Made by a program: the position numbers and the translations under genes. Positions 5,160 through 12,778 of a DNA stretch of 14,881 bases are shown here, one piece after another. The stretch covers positions 1 to 14,881 of the forward strand of contig JBFWWP010000051.1 of the NCBI GenBank assembly GCA_050246115.1, written 5' to 3'. How positions within the stretch are numbered: position 1 is the first letter of the stretch; each line of letters starts with the position of its first letter. The stretch is from JBFWWP01 sp050246115 (lineage in GTDB: Bacteria; Planctomycetota; UBA8108; UBA1146; JAJFFE01). Below the pieces are notes generated by a model. That model had not been told where the DNA came from. It saw only the letters and a list, made by a program, of their open reading frames with translations, and searched no databases.

Positions 5160-8000
5160 CTACGAGGGCTCCAGCCGATAAGCCTCTGCACGCGGACGCA
5201 CGGGGCGCGGAATCCACAGTGGGCGACGCAGGCCGCCTGGACCGGGCGCCGGCCGTGCCTTCGCGAGCCACGCTTCGCAATGCTCCTTCGACTTTCGCAA
5301 GTCGACGACGACATCGCCATACCGGTCATCGGGGTGTGCCCGGCTCAGCTTCACGACCTGGTGCCAGCAGTGCATGCCGCTCGCGGGATCGGGCTGAACC
5401 GGGAACGCCAGGTTTTGGTTCACGCCCGTTTCCCGCCACCAAATGCGTTGCGTGTCCGGGTCGGCCGATGCGAATGGCGCGACCGGCTCGATGACACGGA
5501 GCCGCCGCCGATGTTCGTCGAGTTCCTCGATACGCACGACGGGCGCGCTCCAGGCGGAACCCGGCCCGTTCTCCAAGCGCCACCGCCCCATGTGGTGCGA
5601 GCACCCCAACACGCCCGGGCGGATCGCGTCGGTCAGCCGCGCGCGATTCACGAAGTGACCGATCGCCGTTTCCACCCGCACGAGGTCGCCGTCGGCGATC
5701 CCATGGCGGGCTGCGTCATCCGGAAACACCCACAACGGGTTGGAGTGGGAGATCTCGTTGAGCCATTTGGAGTTCGCCGAGCGGGTGTGGATCATGGTCG
5801 GCAAGCGGAAGGTTGGCAGCAGGACATATACTCCGTGCTCGGGGTCGATGGCGTGCGGGCCGACGTGGCTCGGTTCGTAGTCGGGGATGCTCTGCCCTGC
5901 GAAGCCCCAGTCGACGAGCGTTTGCGAGTGCACTTCGATACGCCGGCTCGGCGTCGGGAATCCGACGCACACCTCGCCATCGATCTCGACACCGACCGCC
6001 TTGCCGTCAACCGTTGCGATCCCAGTATCGGGGTCGATCACCGCGCCGCCCGGCGCCACCCGTTCGAGGTACGGTCGGTAGATCCCGCGCGCGACCTCGA
6101 AAGCACCGACGCGCCGCATGTACTCGAGGGGCGTCAGCCCCTTCTCGGCGGCAGCCTGCGGAAGACCGGGCACCGCGTTCTCGAAGATCCAACGATAGTA
6201 CTCGTCGGTCGAGATCTTCTCCCCGGAGCGGTACGGCGACTCGTAGTGGCGGCGAATCCCGCGCGATCCGTCGGGGTCGATGCGCCACGTGAGATCGATC
6301 CAGAACTCGTCTTCCTCCCACACCTCGCCCGGGTTCGTGCCAACCGTACTCGCAACCGGCTGACCGTTCTGCTCGCGAAACACTCGCAGCACCGGCTGAC
6401 GAAACGAGAGCCACACACCTGCGTGAGTCTCCTGGCTCTGGATGTCATGACGCTCGGGCGAGTGGCCCATGGGCAGCACGTAGTCGGCGAAGAACGCGGA
6501 CTCGTTCCAGGTTGGCGTGAGGGCCACGAAGCAGCCCACCTTGGCTTCATCGCGGAGCGCCTCGAGCCAGGCAAAACCGTCCGGATTGGTCCAGACGGGG
6601 TTGTAGACCCGCGTGAAGTACACCGCGAGTTTCCCGCGACCTTCCCGCAGGAAGTGCGGGAGCAGGATGCTCATTTCATAGAACGACAGCGGGTACTCGC
6701 GCGGCCATTGGAGTTCGTTCCACTCGGACACCGGTTCGGGCGTCGACCAGAACGACGGCTTGAACTTGTTCCAGGCGTGCGGGCTCGTGCCCCCCGGCGT
6801 CGCCACGGAACCGGTGAGCGCCGTGATTAGCCCCATGACGCGAGCGACCTGCCAGCCCCATTCGTTGCCCGTCGCGGCCGCGCGCCAAACATGCGCGGAC
6901 ACACGGGTGCCGGCGCGCGCGATCTCGGACGCGAGCTGCTCGATGAGACGCGCATCGATACCCGCTTCGGCCGCCGCCTCTTCAGGCGTGAACGACTCAT
7001 AGGCTTCGTACAACCGTTCGAGGAAACGGTCCACCGACGGCGCGTCCTCCGGATGCCGGGCACGCAGGAACCCGCGCCAGTCCACCCAGTCGCGCACGAA
7101 ACTCCGGTCTACGTCGCCGCGCTCCAGGAGCAGTCGGACCGCCGCCAAAAGCACCGCCGCCTCGGTGCCCGGGCGCGCCGGGATCCAGACGTCGGCAGAG
7201 GCCGCAGTGTTCGACAGGCGCGGATCGATCACGACGATACGCGCGCCGCGGTTCTTGGCATCGATGATGCGCTGGGCGTGCGGATTGAAGTAGTGCCCCG
7301 ACTCCAAGTGAGCGGAGATCAACAAAATCAGCTGCGCGTGCTCGAAGTCAGGGCTCGGCCGGTCGTACCCGAAGGTCATTTGATAGCCGAGCCGTGCCGA
7401 CGACGAACAAACGTTGGTGTGCGAGTTGTGACCGTCGACCCCCCACGCGGTGAGCAGTCGCTCCATGAACCCTTCGTGCCCCGGCCGGCCGACGTGGTAC
7501 ATGATCTCGCGACTGCGACCCGAGTCGAGGGCTTCCCGAATGCGGCCGGCAATGTCCGTGAGCGCAGTTTCCCAGGAGACACGCTCCCACTGACCCGACC
7601 CGCGCCGCCCCACGCGCCGCAACGGGTGAAGGATCCGATCGGGGTCGTTCACCTGATTGATGGTGGCTGGGCCCTTCGCGCAATTCTTGCCCCGAGAGCC
7701 GGGATGGAGCGGATTGCCCTCGAGCTTGGTGAGCGCGCCGGTCTCGCGATCGACGTACGCCAAGAGGCCGCACGCGGCCTCGCAGTTGAAGCACGTCGTC
7801 GGGATGAGCTGGTAGTGACGGGGACGCCGCTTGGCATCGAGTTCGAGCCAATCGCCCCACTGAGCAAACGGTGGGTACGCCGCCAGGGCCCCGTCGGTGC
7901 CCCGGGCAGCTGGCTCCGAGGGCTGGTCAGCCTTCTGCGCGGGGACGAGCCCGACGCGCGCTGCAAGCCGTTCGATCCATCCGATCTTGCGCCCCGACAT
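5160..8000 (-). CDS. Molybdopterin (Mo-bisMGD) oxidoreductase catalytic subunit
   Basis: The 946-residue product belongs to the DMSO reductase superfamily of complex iron-sulfur molybdoenzymes. The N-terminal [4Fe-4S] site is complete: C70-x2-C73-x3-C77 and C107, with K109 following as in the family. C198 in TNVCSSS is the probable molybdenum ligand. VVIDPRLSNTAASADVWIPARPGTE (about 265-290) and the PMGHSPERHD region are typical cofactor-binding stretches, and the C-terminal third includes the usual molybdopterin dinucleotide-binding domain. The N-terminus has neither a twin-arginine motif nor a hydrophobic segment, so the protein probably stays in the cytoplasm. ATG 8000 has GGAAAG seven bases upstream. 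The gene follows the fused iron-sulfur/anchor gene by 148 bases and is probably cotranscribed. Polysulfide/thiosulfate reductases and phenylacetyl-CoA oxidoreductase are family relatives with similar subunits; the substrate here cannot be told. No dedicated chaperone gene is present. Confidence 0.93.
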   Translation of the reverse strand: MSGRKIGWIERLAARVGLVPAQKADQPSEPAARGTDGALAAYPPFAQWGDWLELDAKRRPRHYQLIPTTCFNCEAACGLLAYVDRETGALTKLEGNPLHPGSRGKNCAKGPATINQVNDPDRILHPLRRVGRRGSGQWERVSWETALTDIAGRIREALDSGRSREIMYHVGRPGHEGFMERLLTAWGVDGHNSHTNVCSSSARLGYQMTFGYDRPSPDFEHAQLILLISAHLESGHYFNPHAQRIIDAKNRGARIVVIDPRLSNTAASADVWIPARPGTEAAVLLAAVRLLLERGDVDRSFVRDWVDWRGFLRARHPEDAPSVDRFLERLYEAYESFTPEEAAAEAGIDARLIEQLASEIARAGTRVSAHVWRAAATGNEWGWQVARVMGLITALTGSVATPGGTSPHAWNKFKPSFWSTPEPVSEWNELQWPREYPLSFYEMSILLPHFLREGRGKLAVYFTRVYNPVWTNPDGFAWLEALRDEAKVGCFVALTPTWNESAFFADYVLPMGHSPERHDIQSQETHAGVWLSFRQPVLRVFREQNGQPVASTVGTNPGEVWEEDEFWIDLTWRIDPDGSRGIRRHYESPYRSGEKISTDEYYRWIFENAVPGLPQAAAEKGLTPLEYMRRVGAFEVARGIYRPYLERVAPGGAVIDPDTGIATVDGKAVGVEIDGEVCVGFPTPSRRIEVHSQTLVDWGFAGQSIPDYEPSHVGPHAIDPEHGVYVLLPTFRLPTMIHTRSANSKWLNEISHSNPLWVFPDDAARHGIADGDLVRVETAIGHFVNRARLTDAIRPGVLGCSHHMGRWRLENGPGSAWSAPVVRIEELDEHRRRLRVIEPVAPFASADPDTQRIWWRETGVNQNLAFPVQPDPASGMHCWHQVVKLSRAHPDDRYGDVVVDLRKSKEHCEAWLAKARPAPGPGGLRRPLWIPRPVRPRAEAYRLEPS

Positions 8001-8148
8001 GGACCCATCTTTCCAGTACGCCCGTACGATCGCCGCGTGGAACGCGCGATCTCGGGTGATCGGCCGTCACTCACCGAAGTGCACCGTGTCGTGGCGCATT
8101 GGCTTCGGGCCTACGCACTCATCCGTGCGCGGATTGGGGCCCGTTCCA

Positions 8149-9678
8149 TCAAGCCAACGGCAAACGCTGCGGAGCTTCGACCCAAAGGTGCTCGTAAACC
8201 GCCAATCCCACCAGAGCGAGCAGCGCGGCCAACACTCCCCCAACCCCGGTACCCACGAGCAGAGCGACCATGGGTAAGACATGACCCGCGGCAATGACGC
8301 CGGCGTAGAACCAGACCCCTCGATCCCCGGTGCGCAGGAGACGGGCCGCGCGCGACGCATCGGCAGTCGCGTGCTTCCCCCACACGTCCTGAGCGATGAG
8401 ACCGAGGTTCAAGAGCAGCAGCACTTGCAAGGTCTTGGCGAGCGACCCCACCGACCCACCGCTCGCAATGAGCAAGGTCGCGGCGCCGGCAGCTCCGGCC
8501 TGCACCAGGAGATGGGCCGGGACCAGCGGCGACTGCCAGAGGTCACGCCCCTTGGCCTGCCCGAAGAGCCAGCCGGTGTAGGCTGCCGTACCCCCTGCGA
8601 GCAGTAGGCCAAGCCCCGCGAAGAAGCTCGCTGCCCCACTGGCGCGGGTCGGTCCCAGCCACCACCACAGCGGCAGGAACAGACCGTACGCGGTGATGAT
8701 GTAGGCGCCTCGCACCAACCAGGAACGCCACTGCGGTCGCAGCAGCACCCACAGAAAACGCTCCGGCCGCTTCAGATCCGCCACCAACAGCGCCCCCGTG
8801 ATCGCCAACGCGAGAAGTGCGATCGGCACGCTCACACGGAAAGCATCGAACACCCATGCCGACGGCGCCGGTGAGGCGAGGAACGCGAGCGCAGGTACGA
8901 CGAACACACCGGCGGCGATGGACTTCGTGAACAGGTATGCCGACACTTTCCAGCCCCAGCTTCCGGCGTGGCGCTGCGCAATGTCGTACGCGCGCCGCGG
9001 ACGACCCCGCTCGGTGGCGTCGGGAGCCACCGCCGCTTGGCTGGCAGTCGCCAGATCGGGAGCCTTGCTGCCCCACAGGGTCTCGCTCCGCAGCGCCGCA
9101 CCCGACGGATTCAGGGCCGACGCGTCACCGTCCACGTAGTAGAGCTTCGGGCGCGTGCCCTTCTCGGGTTTGCGCACGGTCACGTCCTCGTTTGTGACCA
9201 AGCGCGCGATCCGGCTCCCTGGGTCGTTCAAGTCGCCGGCGATGATCGCTTCCGCGGGACAAACGACCACACACGCGGGCTCGCGGCCGCCGTCGACACG
9301 GTGCGAGCAGTAGTTGCACTTCGTGGCGGTGCCGGTGTCCGGATGAATTGCGATCGCGTCATAGGGGCAAGCCTGCATGCAGGCCTTGCAGCCAATGCAG
9401 CGGCCGGGATCGAAGTCGACGATGCCGTCACTGCGAGTCACGAGGCACGCGGTTGGGCAGATCTCCACGCAGGGCGCATCGGCGCAGTGGTTGCAGCGCA
9501 TTACGTGAAACTCGCGGGAGACGTCCGGGAAAGTCCCCTTCTCGATATAGGAGACCCAGGTCTTGTTGATGCCGATGGGGTCGGAGTGCTCCGACTTGCA
9601 CGCCACGGTGCACGCGTGGCAACCGATGCAGCGGCGGTTGTCGATCACGAAGCCGTAGCTCGGGGGAGAATGAGACAC
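8149..9678 (-). CDS. Fused four-cluster ferredoxin and NrfD/PsrC-type membrane anchor
   Basis: The 509-residue product joins two subunits usually encoded separately. Residues 8-180 are a PsrB/DmsB-like ferredoxin with four complete cysteine groups: C17/20/23/27, C62/65/70/74, C94/97/100/104 and C121/124/136/140. Residues 181-240 are a linker. Residues 245-502 hold eight hydrophobic segments (about 247-268, 280-302, 322-342, 348-373, 384-407, 412-433, 454-476 and 479-501) of the NrfD/PsrC quinone-interacting type. Electrons should pass between the membrane quinone pool and the catalytic subunit encoded directly downstream. The start is uncertain: GTG 9678 sits right before the ferredoxin domain but has only a distant GGAG (12 bases). 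The frame stays open far upstream, to an ATG at 10209, but that part shows no recognisable domain. The fusion is continuous, with no sign of a frameshift at the joint. Confidence 0.9.
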   Translation of the reverse strand: MSHSPPSYGFVIDNRRCIGCHACTVACKSEHSDPIGINKTWVSYIEKGTFPDVSREFHVMRCNHCADAPCVEICPTACLVTRSDGIVDFDPGRCIGCKACMQACPYDAIAIHPDTGTATKCNYCSHRVDGGREPACVVVCPAEAIIAGDLNDPGSRIARLVTNEDVTVRKPEKGTRPKLYYVDGDASALNPSGAALRSETLWGSKAPDLATASQAAVAPDATERGRPRRAYDIAQRHAGSWGWKVSAYLFTKSIAAGVFVVPALAFLASPAPSAWVFDAFRVSVPIALLALAITGALLVADLKRPERFLWVLLRPQWRSWLVRGAYIITAYGLFLPLWWWLGPTRASGAASFFAGLGLLLAGGTAAYTGWLFGQAKGRDLWQSPLVPAHLLVQAGAAGAATLLIASGGSVGSLAKTLQVLLLLNLGLIAQDVWGKHATADASRAARLLRTGDRGVWFYAGVIAAGHVLPMVALLVGTGVGGVLAALLALVGLAVYEHLWVEAPQRLPLA

Positions 9679-10207
9679 GATGGCTTTGCGCTCCGGCTCT
9701 CGTCCATGACTGCCCCCCGTAACCCAGGTCGTGCAGACCGCGACGGGCCCGGGATTGTGGCCCAAAGCGCCGCGCAGCCCAAGAGAAGTTGCGGAGAACG
9801 CCGAGGAGATGGGCGGGTCGTGGGCGCAACCGCCCCAACCGGGCCACGCGCAGCGGCTGGGCACGGACGCCACGCACGCGGCGTCTTGGACCTTGCGCAA
9901 ACGGCCACTCGGGAGAACGGATCGTTCAACCTCGGCGACGATTTCGTTCAGGGAGGTGCCACTTCGTCGGGAGGCAGCGGGCTCGTCGAGTTCGATGGCG
10001 CGCGCCTCGAGCCCTCCGAGACCGAAACTCGAGTCCGCCCAGGGGCTGCGGCCACGCCCGGGGCGCCCCCTCGGGGGAAGCAACCGCCGGCTCGACGGCG
10101 GGCCCAGTTTCGGGGTCTGTTGAGGACCACCGTTTGCGACGAGCACGCCGGAGCAACTCCCCGATGCGGCGATGGTCGCGCCGCCCACCCCCAGAGAAAG
10201 GAACGTC
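9679..10207. other. Divergent intergenic region upstream of the molybdoenzyme operon
   Basis: The 529 bases separate the operon (-) from the coiled-coil gene (+) and should hold both promoters. The minus-strand frame of the iron-sulfur/anchor gene remains open throughout. Its wobble-position GC here is about 76 percent by my count of 174 codons, not clearly coding, and its composition is Arg/Ser/Pro-rich. A CCCCC-TC-GGGGG inverted repeat lies at 10066-10077. No convincing -10/-35 pair was recognised. Confidence 0.45.
10197..10202 (+). promoter_or_regulatory. Ribosome binding site of the coiled-coil protein gene
   Basis: AAAGGA lies five bases before ATG 10208. It favours this start over ATG 10172, whose extra 12 residues would precede the basic N-terminus of the membrane anchor. 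Confidence 0.6.
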
Positions 10208-10639
10208 ATGAACGTCGATTCCAAACGTCCGCGAGCGCGGCTGGCGACCCTGTTCGGTTTCCTTGCCGTCTTGTTGTCGGGCTTCGCGGTTTCCCAGGTC
10301 GTGCAAGTGCGCGGGTGGAAGACGCCACGCGCTGCTGAAGTGCGCACGCTCGCGGATCGTGTCGCGGAGGTCGAGCACCAGATTCACGGGATCCAGATCG
10401 CACTCGGGATCCCCACGTCGCCCTCGCCGGAGGGCCGGGGCCACGATCACGAGGCGGTGATTTCGGAGCCGGCGTACGCTACGGCAACCGAGGCCAGCGC
10501 TGACCCCGATCTTCTCGAGCGCCTCCGCGCCATCGAGACCACCCTGGCCGAGCTCAACCGCACCCGTAGCCAGCTCCGTGACCAGCTCGCGCCGACCGGC
10601 GAAGCGACGAAAGCAGCGAGCGACAACGAGCCGCGCTGA
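10208..10639 (+). CDS. Small membrane-anchored coiled-coil protein
   Basis: The 143-residue product has a basic N-terminus (KRPRAR at 6-11), one hydrophobic segment at about 12-34, and a region likely to form coiled coil at 43-65 and again at 101-127 (LLERLRAIETTLAELNRTRSQLRDQL). The two are separated by a Pro/His/Ala-rich linker at 70-98. It probably sits in the inner membrane with its helical part outside, although the topology is inferred. No family was recognised. It is divergent from the molybdoenzyme operon and its ATG overlaps an ATG on the opposite strand at the CATG of 10207-10210. A role in stabilising a membrane complex is possible but unsupported. Confidence 0.75.
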   Translation: MNVDSKRPRARLATLFGFLAVLLSGFAVSQVVQVRGWKTPRAAEVRTLADRVAEVEHQIHGIQIALGIPTSPSPEGRGHDHEAVISEPAYATATEASADPDLLERLRAIETTLAELNRTRSQLRDQLAPTGEATKAASDNEPR

Positions 10640-10683
10640 CGATCGACCTTCGCCGACCTGACGACGCCACCCTCCCGCGAGAC

Positions 10684-11010
10684 TCACGACGCGAATCCGC
10701 GAGCGCCGTGCGGACCGAGCCTGTCCTCGGTGCCGGCGGCGGGAGGGTGGCCCGCGGGTACGACCCGTCGCTCGGCAACCCGTGCGTGGCACTCGCCAGT
10801 CGGCCACGAAGGGGTCACCGGCCCGCACGTCGCCAGCGGCGCTGCCGCCCCTCGCGAGGTCTCCTCCAAGGAGTCGCCCAAGAACGACTTCGACATCTTG
10901 CCGTCGACTTGGGTCAGATTCGGCCGATCCGGAAAGCTCGGAACCGGAGGCGTAGCCTTAGATCCGGTGAGGATTTCGAGGTTTTCGAATCGGTCGAAGA
11001 TGACCCGAAG
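10684..11010 (-). pseudogene. Possible decayed coding fragment with a KMSKS-like motif
   Basis: The minus-strand frame reads RVIFDRFENLEILTGSK and later QVDGKMSKSFLGD, then becomes Pro/Arg/Ala-rich before a stop at 10684. DGKMSKS resembles the ATP-binding loop of class I aminoacyl-tRNA synthetases. There is no HIGH motif, no catalytic fold and no good start: ATG 10896, inside the motif, lacks a Shine-Dalgarno sequence. It may be a relic of a synthetase gene, a small unrelated protein or chance. Of these, chance cannot be excluded from sequence reading alone. Confidence 0.15.
10984..10998. repeat. Short inverted repeat upstream of the kinase gene
   Basis: TTCGA and TCGAA flank the five-base centre ATCGG, about 165 bases before the kinase start. 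The form suits an operator, but the arms are short. Confidence 0.2.
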
Positions 11011-11147
11011 CGACGAGCAACAGGGTGAAGTTGTTCTTGGGCGACCCCTAAGTGGCTCGTGCGGCGCGACCTGGCGAGTTCCGTGCCCCTGCCGAACGAG
11101 CCGATCCCGCGAGCGCAAGGTACACTGGTGCGGGAGGGTTTCTTACC

Positions 11148-11151
11148 GGAG
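11148..11151 (+). promoter_or_regulatory. Ribosome binding site deciding a TTG start
   Basis: GGAG lies ten bases before TTG 11162. No in-frame ATG or GTG exists between this site and the first membrane segment of the kinase, so TTG is the most reasonable start. Confidence 0.45.
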
Positions 11152-11161
11152 CACACCGCGC

Positions 11162-12712
11162 TTGACCGACGGGCCCGCCGCGCGAGCGGCATCCCAGTCT
11201 CCGCCACGTCGGTCCATCGTCCGACGGCTGACCTTGCTCACCCTCGGGTTCGGCTTGGTCAGCACCTTCGTCGCCACCGGCGTCCACTTCCGCATCGAGT
11301 ACGGCCTCGAGCGCAGTGAGCTCGACGCTCGGGTGCATCGCACTGCCGAGGCATACCTTCCGCGGCTGATCCTCGCCATTCACCAACAGGCCGTCGACGA
11401 GACGAATTCGCTGCTGCGCGAGATTCGCGAACTCACCGGCGCAGCGAGTGTGGTCACCCACGGAGAGATCGCCGCCGCCGTTGGCGTCGGGGTCAAAACC
11501 AACGAGCAGTTCGTCGACTTCAAGTATCCGCTCAACTTCGAGACCCACGGGCGCTTCACGCCGCTCGGGACGGTCACCATCCAGATGTCCTTGGCCGAAC
11601 TCGACCAACGCATGCAAGATCAGCTCCTCGTCATCCTCGCTACCCAGGCCCTGAAGGTACTGTTCGTCACGGCGTTCTTTCTGTTCCTCGTCCGCACACT
11701 CGTGACGCAGCACCTCCGTACCTTGAGTCACTACGCGCGGCGGCTCAAACTCGACCACCTCGACCAAGTGCTCTACTTGGAACGCGGCCGACGCCGATAC
11801 CGCGACGAACTCGACGACGTCGTCGGCTCGATCAACGAGATGCGGGTCAACCTCGCCCTGGGACTCGACGCCAAGCGCAAAGCCCAGACCGAGCTGCATC
11901 GGCTCAACGAGTCTCTCGAAGCCGAAGTGCGCGAACGCACGAGCGCGCTTCGCATGGCGCTCGTGCGAGCGGAGGAGGCCGCAGCGGCAAAGGGCCGCTT
12001 CCTGGCCAACATGAGCCACGAGATGCGAACGCCGCTCAACGGAATCATCGGCCTCTCGCAAGTGCTCCTCGATGAGCCCTTGAACTCCGACCAACGACTC
12101 TGGGCGCAGAGCATCCTGCAAAGTGGTGAGCATCTGCTGGATTTGGTCAACGACCTGCTGGACGTCACCCGTGTGGAGTCGGGAGAATTCGAGCTCGCCC
12201 AGGGCTGCGTTGACCTACCGTCGATCGCCGACGGCATCCGCGAACGGTATCGAGAGGCCGCGATCCGCAAAGGGCTCGAGTTCGTGGTGCGCTGCCCGGA
12301 AGCACTCCCGCAGCTCCGCGGCGACCCGGAGCGGATCACGCAAGTCATCTGCAATCTCGTCAGCAACGCGATCAAGTTCACAGAGCGTGGTTCGGTCGAG
12401 ATCTCGTTCTATCTGCTCAACTGCGACGAGGACCGCGCACGAGTGCGGGTCTCGGTGAGCGACACCGGGATCGGCGTGGCCCCAGAGCGCCGCGACAGCA
12501 TCTTCGAAGCGTTCACGCAAGAAGACGCCTCGACGACCCGAGAGTATGGCGGCCTCGGGCTGGGTCTCGCTCTCAGTAAGATGCTCGCCGAACTGATGGG
12601 GGGACGCATCGGGCTCATGTCGCGACCGGGCGACGGCTCGACCTTCTTCCTCGAACTGGACCGGCCTCTGGTCCGTGAGGCGACTTTCGCGAACGCTGCC
12701 GAGAGCGGCTAG
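11162..12712 (+). CDS. Membrane sensor histidine kinase
   Basis: The 516-residue product has a short basic N-terminus, a membrane segment at about 22-43, an extracytoplasmic sensor region of about 110 residues (44-154), a second membrane segment at 155-180, a HAMP-like region (181-235) and a coiled coil (236-275). The HisKA domain carries the phosphoacceptor H286 in NMSHEMRTPLNG. The HATPase domain shows the N box (N398 and N402 in CNLVSNAIKF), the G1 box DTGIG (434-438), the F box FEAFTQED and the G2 box GGLGLGLALS (463-472). All key residues are present, so it should be active. It has no receiver domain, and no response regulator lies in the window, so it is an orphan here. The sensor region was not recognised, so the signal is unknown. 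The longer frame from 10730 is probably not translated. It converges on the secreted protease-like gene. Confidence 0.92.
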   Translation: MTDGPAARAASQSPPRRSIVRRLTLLTLGFGLVSTFVATGVHFRIEYGLERSELDARVHRTAEAYLPRLILAIHQQAVDETNSLLREIRELTGAASVVTHGEIAAAVGVGVKTNEQFVDFKYPLNFETHGRFTPLGTVTIQMSLAELDQRMQDQLLVILATQALKVLFVTAFFLFLVRTLVTQHLRTLSHYARRLKLDHLDQVLYLERGRRRYRDELDDVVGSINEMRVNLALGLDAKRKAQTELHRLNESLEAEVRERTSALRMALVRAEEAAAAKGRFLANMSHEMRTPLNGIIGLSQVLLDEPLNSDQRLWAQSILQSGEHLLDLVNDLLDVTRVESGEFELAQGCVDLPSIADGIRERYREAAIRKGLEFVVRCPEALPQLRGDPERITQVICNLVSNAIKFTERGSVEISFYLLNCDEDRARVRVSVSDTGIGVAPERRDSIFEAFTQEDASTTREYGGLGLGLALSKMLAELMGGRIGLMSRPGDGSTFFLELDRPLVREATFANAAESG

Positions 12713-12727
12713 CCCACGACTCTCCTT

Positions 12728-12739
12728 GCGCAAGTGCGC
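12728..12739. terminator. Small hairpin between convergent genes
   Basis: GCGC-AAGT-GCGC, or five pairs with a two-base loop, lies in the 66-base gap between the kinase and the secreted protein gene. It could help end both transcripts but lacks a T tract. Confidence 0.15.
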
Positions 12740-12778
12740 TCGACTCGCTTCCGCACGCTCGCTCCGATTCCGGGGGCG

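Larger units (their letters stand above)
10640..11161. other. Intergenic region upstream of the histidine kinase
   Basis: The 522 bases hold no confident gene. The kinase frame stays open back to 10730, but its composition there (Arg, Ser, Gly, Trp, with no domain) looks non-coding. On the minus strand, 10896-11010 reads as a more protein-like stretch with a KMSKS motif. An inverted repeat TTCGA/TCGAA lies at 10984-10998. The local base composition becomes somewhat more AT-rich around 10955-11040, so the kinase promoter may be there, but no clear hexamers were identified. Confidence 0.4.

Noticed and set aside
5058..6830. 590-codon plus-strand open frame opposite the molybdoenzyme catalytic gene
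   Set aside because: It is a GC-driven shadow: Arg-, Val- and His-rich, no domain, and fully antisense to a gene with intact family motifs.
6891..8297. 468-codon plus-strand open frame opposite the catalytic gene
   Set aside because: Same reason; it also runs across the gap into the next minus-strand gene.
10066..10077. CCCCC-TC-GGGGG inverted repeat as a terminator
   Set aside because: Too short a loop, no T tract, and located between divergent promoters where no terminator is expected.
8968..10338. 456-codon plus-strand open frame opposite the ferredoxin-anchor gene
   Set aside because: It lies over the cysteine-rich coding region and shows no domain; wobble composition in the intergenic part gave no support.
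10730..11161. 144-codon N-terminal extension of the histidine kinase
   Set aside because: Low-quality composition without domain or signal sequence; TTG 11162 with GGAG upstream begins right before the first membrane segment.
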